A DNA stretch of 64,000 bases from JALYNX01 sp963724825 (GTDB lineage Bacteria; Actinomycetota; Acidimicrobiia; Spongiisociales; ZC4RG35): the NCBI GenBank assembly GCA_963724825.1, contig CAVRWT010000002.1:1-64000 (forward strand), in the 5' to 3' direction. Below, piece after piece: positions 44,490-53,797 of this stretch. Each line of letters starts with the position of its first letter. The first letter of the stretch is position 1. The notes under the pieces are model-generated. The model did no database searches. It was not told where the DNA came from and was given only the letters and a program-made list of their open reading frames with translations. The translations under genes and the position numbers were made by a program.

Positions 44490-44542
44490 ATCTATTGGGA
44501 GTTATCCAATAGATCGGCCCGGGAACAGGGCCGCTTTAGGCC

Positions 44543-47020
44543 TCAGTCCTGGCCGGCCATCTCCACTGGTGGCGTGTTTGGCGTGGTCACGGCCTCGAAG
44601 TTGAGCTCGTCGTTCTCGCTGTCGAGGGAGACCATGATCGTGACCCCGGCCTTGAACTCACCGAGCAGGACCCGCTCGGACAACGGGTCCTCGAGCAGTC
44701 TCTGAATAGCCCGCCGCAGCGGCCGTGCCCCGAGCTCGGGGTCGTAGCCCCTGGTCCCGAGGAACTCCTTGGCATCGTCGGTGAGCACGAGGTCGAGGTG
44801 CTGGCTGGTGAGCTGGTCGGTGACCCTGAGCAGCATGAGATCGACGATCGCCTTGAGCTCGTCCATGCTGAGCTCGTGGAAGACGATGATCTCGTCGAGA
44901 CGGTTGATGAACTCGGGCCGGAAGTGCTTCTTGAGCTCCTCGGTGACCCGGCCCTTCATGTACTCGTAGGAGATTTCCTCGTCCTCGACGTGGAAACCGA
45001 CTGCCTTCTTGTGCAGGTCGCGGGTCCCCAGGTTCGAAGTCATGATGATGACGGTGTTCTTGAAGTCGACGGTCCGGCCCTGAGCGTCGGTGAGCCTGCC
45101 CTCCTCGAGAATCTGGAGGAGGGTGTTGAACACGTCGGGATGCGCCTTCTCGATCTCGTCGAAGAGGACAACCGAGAACGGCTTGCGCCGAACGGCCTCG
45201 GTCAACTGCCCGCCCTCGTCATATCCGACGTATCCGGGCGGGGATCCGACGAGACGGCTGACCGTGTGCTTCTCCATGTACTCGGACATGTCGAGCTGGA
45301 TCAGGGCGTCTTCCTTGCCGAACAGGAACTCGGCGAGCGCCTTGGCGGTCTCGGTCTTCCCCACACCCGACGGGCCGAGGAAGATGAACGATCCCGACGG
45401 GCGGCGAGGATCCTTGAGGCCGGCCCTGGTCCGGCGAATCGCCTTGGAAACCGCGGTGATTGCGTCGTGCTGGCCGATGATCCGCTTGTGGAGCTCGTCC
45501 TCCATGTGGACCAAGCGGGCGGTCTCCTCTTCGGTGAGCCGGTGAACAGGGATCCCGGTCCACTGGGCGAGGACTTCGGCGATCTCCTCCTCGTCGATGA
45601 CCCACCCCGACTCGGCGTCGGCGGCCTCCTTGACGGCACGGGCACTCAGCAGGTTGCGCTCTTCGTCACGAAGGTTGGCGGCACGCTCATAGTTCTCCCG
45701 GGCCACGGCGTCCTGCTTGTCGCGGCGGACGTTTGACAGCTTCTCGTCGATGGCGGTGATCTCGGGCACATCGCTGGTGCGATGGATCCGGGTGCGGCTC
45801 CCCGCCTCGTCGATGAGGTCGATGGCCTTGTCCGGTAGGAAACGGTCGGATAGATAGCGGTCGGCGAGATTGGCCGCGCTCACGATCGCCTGGTCCGTGA
45901 AGCGGACCGAGTGATGCGCCTCGTAGCGATCCTTGAGGCCGAGCAGGATCTGGATGGTGTCGGTGACGGAGGGCTCCTCGACCTGGACCGGTTGGAAGCG
46001 CCGCTCGAGGGCGGAGTCCTTCTCCAGGTACTTCCGGTACTCCTCGAGAGTGGTGGCCCCAACGGTCTGCAGCTCCCCTCGGGCCAGCATCGGCTTCAGG
46101 ATCGAGGCGGCGTCGATGGCACCCTCGGCGGCACCGGCGCCAACCAAGGTGTGGATCTCATCGATGAACAAGACGATGTCGCCCCGGCTCTTGATTTCCT
46201 TGAGCACCTTCTTGAGACGCTCTTCGAAGTCACCGCGATAGCGGGAACCGGCCACCAACGCGCCGAGGTCGAGGGTGTAGAGGTTCTTCCCCTGGAGGTT
46301 CTCCGGGACTTCCTTGGCGACGATCCGCTGGGCCAGGCCCTCGACGATGGCGGTCTTGCCGACGCCGGGCTCGCCAATGAGCACGGGGTTGTTCTTGGTG
46401 CGCCGGGAGAGGATCTGCATGACGCGTTCGATCTCACGGGCCCGGCCGATGACCGGGTCGAGCTTGCGCTCCCGCGCCATCTGGGTGAGGTTGCGGCCGA
46501 ACTGGTCGAGAACGGTTGACCCACCAGCGGCGGTCTCACGGCTGCCCGACCCTGCCGGCTCGGACGACTGCTCCTCGCTTCCACCTGGGCCGGAGAGCAG
46601 CTGGATCACGGTCTGGCGGACCTTCTGCAGCTCGGCGCCCAACTGTTGGAGGACCTGGGCAGCCACACCTTCGCCTTCGCGGATCAGCCCGAGGAGGATG
46701 TGCTCGGTGCCGATGTAGTTGTGGCCGAGTTGGAGAGCCTCACGCAGGCTCAGTTCGAGGACCTTCTTGGCCCGTGGGGTGAACGGGATGTGACCGGACG
46801 GCGATTGCTGGCCCTGGCCGATGATCTTCACGACTTCGTCGCGAACCGAGGCGAGGTCGATGTCGAGGCTCTCGAGGGCCTGCGCCGCGATGCCTTCGCC
46901 CTCGTTGAGGAGACCGAGCAGGATGTGCTCGGTGCCGATGTAGTTGTGGTTTAGGTGCCGTGCTTCTTCCTGGGCCAGAACCACGACCCGGCGCGCACGA
47001 TCTGTGAACCGTTCAAACAC
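44543..47020 (-). CDS. clpC: ATP-dependent Clp protease ATP-binding subunit ClpC
   Basis: About 825 aa. Two N-terminal Clp repeats (EHILLGLLNEGEGIAAQAL and EHILLGLIREGEGVAAQVL) precede AAA-1 (GEPGVGKTAIVEGLA), a short M-domain with a UVR-like helix (DAVARENYERAANLRDEE) and AAA-2 (GPSGVGKTETAKALAE, VGSPPGYVGYDEGGQL). The adaptor/protease-binding tail matches ClpC rather than ClpA or ClpB. It unfolds substrates for ClpP. GTG 47020 gives the usual start FERFTDRARRVVVLAQEEAR; the frame opens 12 bases earlier with an ATG at 47032. Confidence 0.95.
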   Translation of the reverse strand: MFERFTDRARRVVVLAQEEARHLNHNYIGTEHILLGLLNEGEGIAAQALESLDIDLASVRDEVVKIIGQGQQSPSGHIPFTPRAKKVLELSLREALQLGHNYIGTEHILLGLIREGEGVAAQVLQQLGAELQKVRQTVIQLLSGPGGSEEQSSEPAGSGSRETAAGGSTVLDQFGRNLTQMARERKLDPVIGRAREIERVMQILSRRTKNNPVLIGEPGVGKTAIVEGLAQRIVAKEVPENLQGKNLYTLDLGALVAGSRYRGDFEERLKKVLKEIKSRGDIVLFIDEIHTLVGAGAAEGAIDAASILKPMLARGELQTVGATTLEEYRKYLEKDSALERRFQPVQVEEPSVTDTIQILLGLKDRYEAHHSVRFTDQAIVSAANLADRYLSDRFLPDKAIDLIDEAGSRTRIHRTSDVPEITAIDEKLSNVRRDKQDAVARENYERAANLRDEERNLLSARAVKEAADAESGWVIDEEEIAEVLAQWTGIPVHRLTEEETARLVHMEDELHKRIIGQHDAITAVSKAIRRTRAGLKDPRRPSGSFIFLGPSGVGKTETAKALAEFLFGKEDALIQLDMSEYMEKHTVSRLVGSPPGYVGYDEGGQLTEAVRRKPFSVVLFDEIEKAHPDVFNTLLQILEEGRLTDAQGRTVDFKNTVIIMTSNLGTRDLHKKAVGFHVEDEEISYEYMKGRVTEELKKHFRPEFINRLDEIIVFHELSMDELKAIVDLMLLRVTDQLTSQHLDLVLTDDAKEFLGTRGYDPELGARPLRRAIQRLLEDPLSERVLLGEFKAGVTIMVSLDSENDELNFEAVTTPNTPPVEMAGQD

Positions 47021-47121
47021 CTCTGTCTCCAAAGCCTGGCATACGCAAGTTTAACACCGGGTGGGTCCTGGCCTATTTGGGCCGTTTCCGACGCCTGTGT
47101 TCGGTAATACCATCGTCAAGA

Positions 47122-48111
47122 GTGGACGACCTCCAAAGCATCATAAATATTCCGCGCATCTGGACTGCGATGACCCGCGTCGAGGACCGCCTCCTCGAAG
47201 CCGCCACCGCCGACGACGATTACCTGACCCGGATCGCCCAGCACTTGCTGGTGGCCGGAGGCAAGCGCTTTCGACCGCTGCTCGCCATGCTCGCCGCCGA
47301 GTTCGGCGACTACAACGACCAACGACCGGTAGAGGCCGGCGTCTCGGTCGAGCTGATCCATGTCGGCTCCCTGTACCACGACGATGTGATCGACGAGGCC
47401 GACACCCGGCGTGGGGCCAGCTCGGTCAACGCCAACTGGTCCAACACGGTCGCCATCCTCGCCGGCGACTTTCTGATGGCACGGGCGTCCGAGGTGGCGG
47501 CTACCCACCTCAGCCAGGAATCCGTTCGCTTGCTTGCCGCCACGTATGCGGATCTGGTGGAAGGCCAGACCCGTGAGCTCCAGCTCGATTTCGACCTCGA
47601 CCACGGCGTCGTCGAGTACGAGAAAGTGATCGCCGGCAAGACCGCCTCCTTGATCCGAACCTCGGCCCGGCTCGGAGCGATGGCCGCCAACGCGGGCGCC
47701 GATGTCGTCGAATCGCTGTCGGATTGGGCGTGGGAGGTCGGAATGGTGTTCCAGATCGCCGACGACGCCCTCGACCTGGTCGCCGACGACGAGACGATCG
47801 GAAAGCCCGCCGGATCCGACATCCGGGAGGGGAAATTCACCATGCCGGTCCTCGAAGCGCTGGCCGGGGCCGAAGGCTCCCGGGTCCGAAGCTTGTTGGA
47901 GAGTGCGCGTCCCTACCCGGACGAGGTGGTCACCGAGGTGATCGACATCGTTCGCTCGGGTGGCCACGTGGATACTTCGCTGGCGGAGGCCGGGCGGAGG
48001 CTGGAGCTGGCGTCGAAGGCCCTGGCGGCCCTCCCCGACGGAAAGCCCCGGCAGATCCTGGAGACGCTGGGGTCGTACCTGGTGGAGCGGGTTGACCAGG
48101 CGAAAACTTGA
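47122..48111 (+). CDS. polyprenyl diphosphate synthase
   Basis: 329 aa. The first Asp-rich motif is LYHDDVIDEADTRRG near residue 89 and the second is QIADDALDL near 210; GGKRFRPLLAML and KTASLIRTSARLGA are also present. It is a trans-type prenyl chain elongase making a long-chain diphosphate, probably for menaquinone. GTG 47122 is preferred because DDLQSIINIPRI aligns with the usual N-terminal helix; ATG 47170 would remove it. It is divergent from clpC. Confidence 0.92.
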   Translation: MDDLQSIINIPRIWTAMTRVEDRLLEAATADDDYLTRIAQHLLVAGGKRFRPLLAMLAAEFGDYNDQRPVEAGVSVELIHVGSLYHDDVIDEADTRRGASSVNANWSNTVAILAGDFLMARASEVAATHLSQESVRLLAATYADLVEGQTRELQLDFDLDHGVVEYEKVIAGKTASLIRTSARLGAMAANAGADVVESLSDWAWEVGMVFQIADDALDLVADDETIGKPAGSDIREGKFTMPVLEALAGAEGSRVRSLLESARPYPDEVVTEVIDIVRSGGHVDTSLAEAGRRLELASKALAALPDGKPRQILETLGSYLVERVDQAKT

Positions 48112-48113
48112 CT

Positions 48114-48283
48114 GCCGGCGGACTCTGCCCGCATGCCTGCGTCGCACCCACGCCAACTTCGTGACGAGGGCAGCAACCTGCGGCGGTCACCGGCGTCTGG
48201 TTCGCCCGAGGCAGCGCTAGACGCTGATCCGCCTGGGAGCTTCGACGCGTGATTGAGGTTTGGCCGAGGGCGAAGTCCGCCGC
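48114..48283 (+). repeat. dispersed intergenic repeat, copy D (most diverged)
   Basis: Fills the gap between the convergent prenyl synthase and lysS genes. It keeps the core as ACCGGCGTCTGGTTCGCCCG (within 48185-48211) and the end GAGGGCGAAGTCCGCCGC (48266-48283). A partly matching inverted left arm is at 48115-48129. Order and spacing match copy B, with more substitutions. Confidence 0.6.
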
Positions 48284-48286
48284 TAA

Positions 48287-49770
48287 TCAAAGCGGCCTGA
48301 GGGTCGGGAACAGGATCACGTCCCGGATGTGGGAACGGTCGGTCAACAGCATCACCAGCCGATCGACGCCGATCCCCAAGCCCCCGGTGGGGGGCAGCCC
48401 GTACTCCAACGCCAGCAGATAGTCCTCGTCGAGCGGATGGGCATCCTCGTCTCCCGCGGCCCGGGCCACCGCCTGCTCCTCGAAACGGGCCCGCTGGTCG
48501 TCGGGATCGTTCAGCTCGCTGAATGCGTTGGCGTACTCCGAACCGGCAATCACCAACTCGAAACGATCGGCAAGGCGGGGATCCTCGCGATTTCTGCCGC
48601 GCCAGAGGTGAGACCTCGATCGGAGGGTGAATCACGAAGGTCGGTTCCCAGATCTTGTCTTCGACCGCCTCCTCGTAGATCTCGGCAATGAGACGCCCGG
48701 CGGTCCAACCCTCATCGACCTCGACACCGACCCCTTCCGCAAGACTCCGCAGTTGCTCGAGCGGGGTGTCCAGATCAACCGCCTGACCCAGTGCCTCGGA
48801 GACGAGGTCTGTCATCTCCGCCTTCCGATACGGGGGAGTCATGTCGAGCGGCTTCCCCCGATAGGTGATGGCGGTTTGGCCGGTGGCTCGCTCGGCCACC
48901 GCAGCGAAGACCTCTTCGATGAGGACCAGGATGTCCTGATAGTCGGCAAGGGCTTGATAGGCCTCGAGCATCGTGAACTCGGGGTTGTGGGTCGAGTCGA
49001 TCCCCTCGTTGCGAAAGATCCGACCGATCTCGAAGACACGCTCCAGACCGCCGACCACCAGCCGCTTCAGATAGAGCTCGGTCGCGATCCTGAGGTACAT
49101 CGTCATCCCCAGGGCGTTGTGCTCGGTGTGGAAGGGACGGGCGGTGGCACCTGTCGCCTGCGGAAGCAGGACCGGGGTGTCGACTTCGACGAATCCACGC
49201 TCCTCGAACTGACGCCTCAGCTCGGAGACGACGAGGACACGGGTCATGGCGACCTCCCGTGAATCCTCGTTCACCATCAGATCGAGGTAGCGGTGCCGGC
49301 TCCTTTGCTCGATGTCCTGAAGACCGTGCCATTTCTCCGGGAAGCGAGCGAAGGCTCTTCTGAAGGACGACCAGCTCCGCGACGTTCACGCTGAGCTCGC
49401 CCTTGCGGGTAGTCATGATCGATCCCTGGGCCCCGACCCAGTCTCCGAGGTCGATGGCCTCGAACCTGTCGGCGATCTCGTCGCCCGCGTGCCCACGATC
49501 GACCAGGAGTTGGATCGTCCCGCTGCCGTCCCGCAAAGTTCCGAACTGAAGCTTGCCGAACGAGCGATGCAGCATGAGCCTCCCCGCCACCGAGGTCTCG
49601 ACCTCGGTGTGAGTGCCGGGCTCGAGGTCGGCGAAGCGCTCTTTGAGATCGGCCGCCCAGTCGGTGCGGTCATACCGAGCCGGATAACCACCCGATTCCA
49701 GGATGTGCGCGTGGCGCTCTCTTCTGGCCGCGACCAGAGGGTCGGTCTCCTGCTCCACGTGGTCTGTCAT
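48287..49770 (-). CDS. lysS: lysyl-tRNA synthetase (class II), frameshifted
   Basis: Three frame segments assemble into about 493 aa; indels lie near 49350 and at the AAA run near 48592. The N-terminal OB-fold has SVAGRLMLHRSFGKLQFGTLRDGSG. Motif 2 lies in ERVFEIGRIFRNEGIDSTHNPEFTMLEAY. Motif 3 is GLPPTGGLGIGVDRLVMLLT, with AGSEYANAFSELNDPDDQRARFE before it, diagnostic for LysRS. It charges tRNA-Lys. ATG 49770 lies 20 bases after panC on the same strand. Confidence 0.9.
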
Positions 49771-49789
49771 CGGGCTCGCTGCTTCGGGG

Positions 49790-50677
49790 TCAGCGCAGGG
49801 TACCGAGCCGACTCGGCTCATCGAGGATGAGCCCGCGGTCGGGCAGGAAGCGACCGTCGATGACGTCGATGGCAATGTTGTCGATGAGGCGCACACCGCC
49901 CACGGCTACCGCGGCAGCCAGGACCGCCGGTCGATCCAGGGTCTCGATGGGAGTCATCGTGGCCTGGGAAGCAAGCATCACATAGTCGACCTCGAGGTGG
50001 CGGATCGACTTGCGGACGGTTGATTCCAGACGCTCCGCTCGGCGTTCGCCGGCGTCGATCTGCTCCGCGGCCTGAGAGAGACCCCGACTCAGGGCCAGTG
50101 CCCGCTCCCGGTCTTCGCGGCTCAACCGAACGTTGCGGCTGGAGAGGGCGAAGCCATCCGGCTCCCTGATCAACGGAGCCTGGACGATCTCGATCGGAAA
50201 TCTGAGGTCTCGCACCATCGCGGTGAGCACTGCCAATTGCTGGGCGTCCTTTCGCCCGAAGATCGCCAGGTCCGGCTGCAGCCCGGCGAAGAGCTTGGCG
50301 ACAACGGTCGCCACCCCGGTGAAGTGCCCGGGGCGATGTCGACCCTCCATCTCCTGGGAAACCCCGCCCACCTCGACGATCGTCGTCCACCCCTCGGGGT
50401 AAACCTCCTCCTGTTCGGGCAGGAAGATGATGTCCACTGCATGTTGCGACGCCAGATCGGTGTCCCGGGCAACATCGCGCGGATAGGCCTCGAAGTCACC
50501 GGGATCGTTGAATTGGGTTGGATTCACATAGTGGGAGACCACCAAGGTGTCGCACTGGGCACGCAGCATGTCCATCAACTCGAGGTGGCCTTCATGGAAG
50601 AAGCCCAGGGTGGGAAGCAAGCCCACGGTTCCCGAGTAGAGCTCGCGGGTCTCATCGAAGGTCTTGGTCAGTTCCAT
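49790..50677 (-). CDS. panC: pantothenate synthetase
   Basis: 295 aa. Nucleotidyl-transferase motifs are GLLPTLGFFHEGHLELM, VVSHYVNPTQFNDPGDFEAYPR, FGRKDAQQLAVLTAMVRDL and ALSSRNVRLS. It joins pantoate and beta-alanine with ATP in coenzyme A synthesis. The usual PTMG is PTLG here. It overlaps the upstream DUF2520 gene by 10 bases and precedes lysS. Confidence 0.95.
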   Translation of the reverse strand: MELTKTFDETRELYSGTVGLLPTLGFFHEGHLELMDMLRAQCDTLVVSHYVNPTQFNDPGDFEAYPRDVARDTDLASQHAVDIIFLPEQEEVYPEGWTTIVEVGGVSQEMEGRHRPGHFTGVATVVAKLFAGLQPDLAIFGRKDAQQLAVLTAMVRDLRFPIEIVQAPLIREPDGFALSSRNVRLSREDRERALALSRGLSQAAEQIDAGERRAERLESTVRKSIRHLEVDYVMLASQATMTPIETLDRPAVLAAAVAVGGVRLIDNIAIDVIDGRFLPDRGLILDEPSRLGTLR

Positions 50678-51456
50678 CGATCGACCTCGTCGGGCCTGCC
50701 GGCGCGAATGGCAGTGGCCTCGGCCATGAGCCGGAACTGATGGCCCACCTCCTCGGAGACGGTTCGTGCCGCCTCCAGGTGCCCGATCACGGTCTCGGTG
50801 TCGGCCCGGGCGATGGGGCCGGTCAGCGCCTGCGGTCCCTGCTCGTAGAAGTTCGCCACGGCGCGTTCCACCAACGGACGGGCAACTCGTGGGTCGACGC
50901 CAGCCGAATCGAAGAGATCGCCCGATGTGGCCAGCGCCGTCAGAACGAAGTTGGACGCCGCCGCCGCGGCTGCGTGATAGGCAGGGCGAATGGTGTCGTC
51001 GAGTCGGAATGGCTCCATCCCCAGAGAGGATGCCAGATGGGTGAGAGTGTCCATGGCTAGCGGATCCCCGTCCAAGCCGACAAAGGAACCGGCCAGGGCG
51101 TCAGCCCCTCGCTCGGGATCGGGGAGAGTTTGCAGCGGGTGAAACCCACCGGTGCTCAGCCCCTTCTCCGCCAGGGCTCGTAACGCGGTCACCGGAGTGA
51201 ATCCGGAAAGGTGTGCTGCCACCGCCACGGAGCCCGCCCGGCTGCTCAACTCCTCGGCGACCTTGGCTATCGCCTCATCCCGCACTGAGATCAGGAGCAG
51301 GTCCGACTCCGGGAGCGGGGCGTCGGGGCCGATCAGCGGGCCGAAGTTGGCGTCACCTGATCGTGAGATGACGCCACAGATCTCATGTCCGGCGCGGGCT
51401 GCCGCAATCGCGATCGACCCGCCGGCCCTCCCCGGGCCAACGATCGTCAGCCGCAT
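50668..51456 (-). CDS. Rossmann-like/DUF2520 domain protein
   Basis: 262 aa. An N-terminal NAD(P)-binding fold (RLTIVGPGRAGGSIAIAAAR) and LLLISVRDEAIAKVAEEL are followed by GFHPLQTLPDPERGADALAG and a helical DUF2520 domain (PAYHAAAAAASNFVLTALA). The fold resembles NADP-dependent dehydrogenases and ketopantoate-reductase relatives. Its tight coupling to panC suggests a role near pantoate supply; this is inferred from position only. ATG 51456 gives the glycine-rich loop its usual offset. Confidence 0.82.
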   Translation of the reverse strand: MRLTIVGPGRAGGSIAIAAARAGHEICGVISRSGDANFGPLIGPDAPLPESDLLLISVRDEAIAKVAEELSSRAGSVAVAAHLSGFTPVTALRALAEKGLSTGGFHPLQTLPDPERGADALAGSFVGLDGDPLAMDTLTHLASSLGMEPFRLDDTIRPAYHAAAAAASNFVLTALATSGDLFDSAGVDPRVARPLVERAVANFYEQGPQALTGPIARADTETVIGHLEAARTVSEEVGHQFRLMAEATAIRAGRPDEVDRWN

Positions 51457-51509
51457 CCTCTCGCCCGTGCCTGACACACGAGCAGGCTAGTTGTGCCCGT
51501 CTCCGGGCT

Positions 51510-51851
51510 TCAGGCCCGCTCCTGACGGATTTGCTCCGAAGTGATAACGGGCCAGTTGGAGTCGAGCTCGGACTTCATGGTGCGGTAGTCCTCGCGCCTC
51601 TTCCAGAACTTCGTCTTCCACACTCTGAAGCGGCGCTTTCCTGGCTCCGGCTGCTCGTGGAAGATGTCGTGCTCGCCGGTGCCTCGGACCTCGGGCAGCT
51701 CGGCTACTTCATCCGGATCGTCGACCATGTGCAGCACCTGGTGGGTGTGATGCCTGACCTTACGGTGCTCCAACTTGCGGTCGTCACTCGACGGCCTGCT
51801 CTCGTTGTATCCGGGGATTTCCTTGCGATGCACTCGCGACCGCTTTGCCAT
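51510..51851 (-). CDS. basic hypothetical protein, 113 aa
   Basis: A charged, soluble protein without membrane helix. It starts MAKRSRVHRKEIPGYNESRP, has a His-rich middle (HRKVRHHTHQVLHMVDDP) and a C-terminal helix rich in Arg/Lys (RRFRVWKTKFWKRREDYR). An AAGGAG purine run lies upstream of the ATG. No family is recognised. It sits in the fol-panC run, but 116 bases separate it from the methyltransferase-like gene, so it may have its own promoter. Confidence 0.5.
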   Translation of the reverse strand: MAKRSRVHRKEIPGYNESRPSSDDRKLEHRKVRHHTHQVLHMVDDPDEVAELPEVRGTGEHDIFHEQPEPGKRRFRVWKTKFWKRREDYRTMKSELDSNWPVITSEQIRQERA

Positions 51852-51967
51852 CTAGATCGTTTCTCCTTCCTGGACGGCGCATGTCGATGGTTGGAGAAAG
51901 TCGGGGGGGCCGCGGCCACATCCCATGACTGGAAGCTAGCACGGCATGTGGGATTCGGTTAGAGGCG

Positions 51968-52470
51968 TTAGACCAGAAATGGGATGAATCGTTTGGTCAC
52001 TCGCCGGCGGTAGGCCGAGTAACCCGGATAGGCGATCCGCAGCTGACGCTCCTCATAACTCGACTTCATCCAGAAGAACACAGCGAGCACTGCGCACACC
52101 ACGTTTCCGGCCGTGCTGGTGAACAGCAGGGAGGCCCCGAGCAAGAGCACGAGAATCGCGCCGTAGATCGGATGACGGACATACCGGTACGGGCCCGACT
52201 CGACCAGGGTCAGCCCCGGCGAGCGGTTCGGGCACGGCAGTGAGAGCCCGTCCCAGCGACCGGGCAGCTACGACGAGGCGAGACCCCACCACCCACCAGG
52301 AACACGGCGCCGACGATTCTCCAGCCATCCGGCCCTCCTCCGACAATGTTCAGCGGGTCGGCTGAGGTGCCCGGCAGGGACCCATCCATGACGAGCGCGA
52401 TTGCGAAAACCACGAAGAGCACAAGCTGGGCGATCACCCAATAGCGGCCCGGCCCCGGCTCTGCGGACGC
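51968..52470 (-). CDS. isoprenylcysteine carboxyl methyltransferase-like membrane protein, frameshifted
   Basis: Pieces in three frames make a small membrane methyltransferase of the ICMT/PEMT type. A first helix is YWVIAQLVLFVVFAIALVMD; the middle frames, near 52290 and 52200, contain GPYRYVRHPIYGAI, the substrate-facing signature. The end is FFWMKSSYEERQLRIAYPGYSAYRRRVTKRFIPFL. Indels lie near 52300 and 52215. The N-terminus is continuous in frame with folK with no stop between; either a stop was lost by indel or the two are fused. The substrate is unknown. Confidence 0.65.
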
Positions 52471-52950
52471 CCACTTTGAAGCCAAGAGATCCACGGCTTG
52501 GTCGGTGACGGCTCCCCTGGCTTGTGCCGCAGTCAGCCCGTTTCCGACGACAGCCTCGGGCCAGACGTCGCAAAGTGGCTCGAGGACGAAGCGACGCTCC
52601 GCTGCCCGGGGATGGGGAATGGTGAGGGTCTCGGTATCTACGGTGCCCGGGTCCATGGCGACGATGTCGAGATCCAGGGTGCGAGGCCCCCAGCGCACGG
52701 TTCGCTCCCGGTTTTGCCCGGCCTCGATCGCCTGCAGCGTTTGGAGAAGGTCCGTCGGCTCCATCGGCGAGTCGAGGACCACGACCGCGTTCAGATAGGG
52801 GTCTTGCTCCGGCCCACCGACCGGTGCCGTCTCGTATAGGGACGAGACCCGTTCGACTTTGGAGATGCCGCTGATCTCATCGACCGCGGCACGGAGATGA
52901 GCCAGTCGATCGCCCAGGTTGGAGCCGAGAGCGACGGCGTACCTGGTCAT
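52471..52950 (-). CDS. folK: 6-hydroxymethyl-7,8-dihydropterin pyrophosphokinase
   Basis: About 160 aa. YAVALGSNLGDRLAHLRAAV at the N-terminus, SSLYETAPVGGPEQDPYLNAVV, and the signature GPRTLDLDIV with IPHPRAAERRFVLEPL are all present. It transfers pyrophosphate from ATP to the pterin in folate synthesis. The end is not certain because the frame continues without a stop into the methyltransferase-like gene (to 52210). ATG 52950 overlaps the folB stop by ATGA. Confidence 0.9.
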
Positions 52951-53306
52951 CGACTGCGATCGACCGTCACCGACACATCACCGAACTCGACCGAGATCGG
53001 CGCCTGTGGCTTGTGGACGGTGACGATCACGCGCTGAGCCCGAGCATCTTCGAGAACCCGAGCCGCGACCCGACCGGCAACGGTCTCGATCAGGTTGTGG
53101 CTCTCCGAGGCGACAAGGTCATGGACAATCTGAGCGAGAGCTCCGTAGTCGATGGTGTCGTCGAGGTCATCGGTCGCCGCGGCTCCTGAGGTGTCGAAGT
53201 GGACACCGACATCGACGACGAACAACTGATCCTTCGTCTTCTCCTCGGGGAGGGCGCCGTGGCGGGCCCAAACTTCGATCCCTGTGAGATCGATGCGATC
53301 GGTCAC
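52947..53306 (-). CDS. folB: dihydroneopterin aldolase
   Basis: 119 aa, family length. DRIDLTGIEVWARHGALPEEK carries the conserved catalytic region and active-site Glu; LVASESHNLIETVAGRVAARVL and VTVHKPQAPISVEFGDV complete the fold. It cleaves dihydroneopterin in folate synthesis. The start is GTG 53306 in a GTGA overlap with the unknown gene before it; the stop overlaps folK. Confidence 0.92.
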   Translation of the reverse strand: MTDRIDLTGIEVWARHGALPEEKTKDQLFVVDVGVHFDTSGAAATDDLDDTIDYGALAQIVHDLVASESHNLIETVAGRVAARVLEDARAQRVIVTVHKPQAPISVEFGDVSVTVDRSR

Positions 53307-53797
53307 GAATCGGCGGTTGCGGGGATCAACGATCGGCCTTCGGGCCCGAGTGCTCTCCCCAGAATCTGCTGAATCACGGCAAGGGCCAGGATCGGGTCCT
53401 TGACCAGGCCGGAGACGACGAGATAGCCGCCGAGCAGGCCGCCGACTGTGTCGTCGATGGTCTCCCGGTGCACCAGGACCCGGGCGCGGTTGCGGGTCAT
53501 CGCCTTGGACAGGGTGGTGAAGAAGGCTTCGATCTCCGCTGCCTCGAACGTCGGGGCCACGGGAACCGAGTAGGTGGCCATCCCGGCTTCCTTGTAGGCG
53601 AGGAGGTTTTGGTTCCCGGGGAGCATCGAAACGACGGAGTTGATCCCGGCCTCTTCGACCAGCCACGTGATCTCTTCCTCCCGCCTGACGCGTCGGTGCT
53701 GGAACCCGGAGCCCCCCACCCGTTCCGACACGGCAAGACGATCGGTGATTACCCACGTGAATCCACGTGGCTTCAGTCCGGCGACCATTCTTCCCAT
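53303..53797 (-). CDS. unknown protein in the folate cluster, phosphatase-like fold without Cys
   Basis: 164 aa. The order WVITDRLAVSERVG, EEEITWLVEEAGINSVVSML, AGMATYSVPVAPTF and ARVLVHRETIDDTVGGLLGGYLVVSG is like a dual-specificity phosphatase. At the position of the catalytic loop HCxxGxxR it reads HRETIDDTVGG, with no Cys or Arg. It could be a catalytically dead relative or an unrelated fold. It overlaps folP by 25 bases and folB by 4, so it is tightly co-expressed with folate synthesis. Function unknown. Confidence 0.6.
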   Translation of the reverse strand: MGRMVAGLKPRGFTWVITDRLAVSERVGGSGFQHRRVRREEEITWLVEEAGINSVVSMLPGNQNLLAYKEAGMATYSVPVAPTFEAAEIEAFFTTLSKAMTRNRARVLVHRETIDDTVGGLLGGYLVVSGLVKDPILALAVIQQILGRALGPEGRSLIPATADS

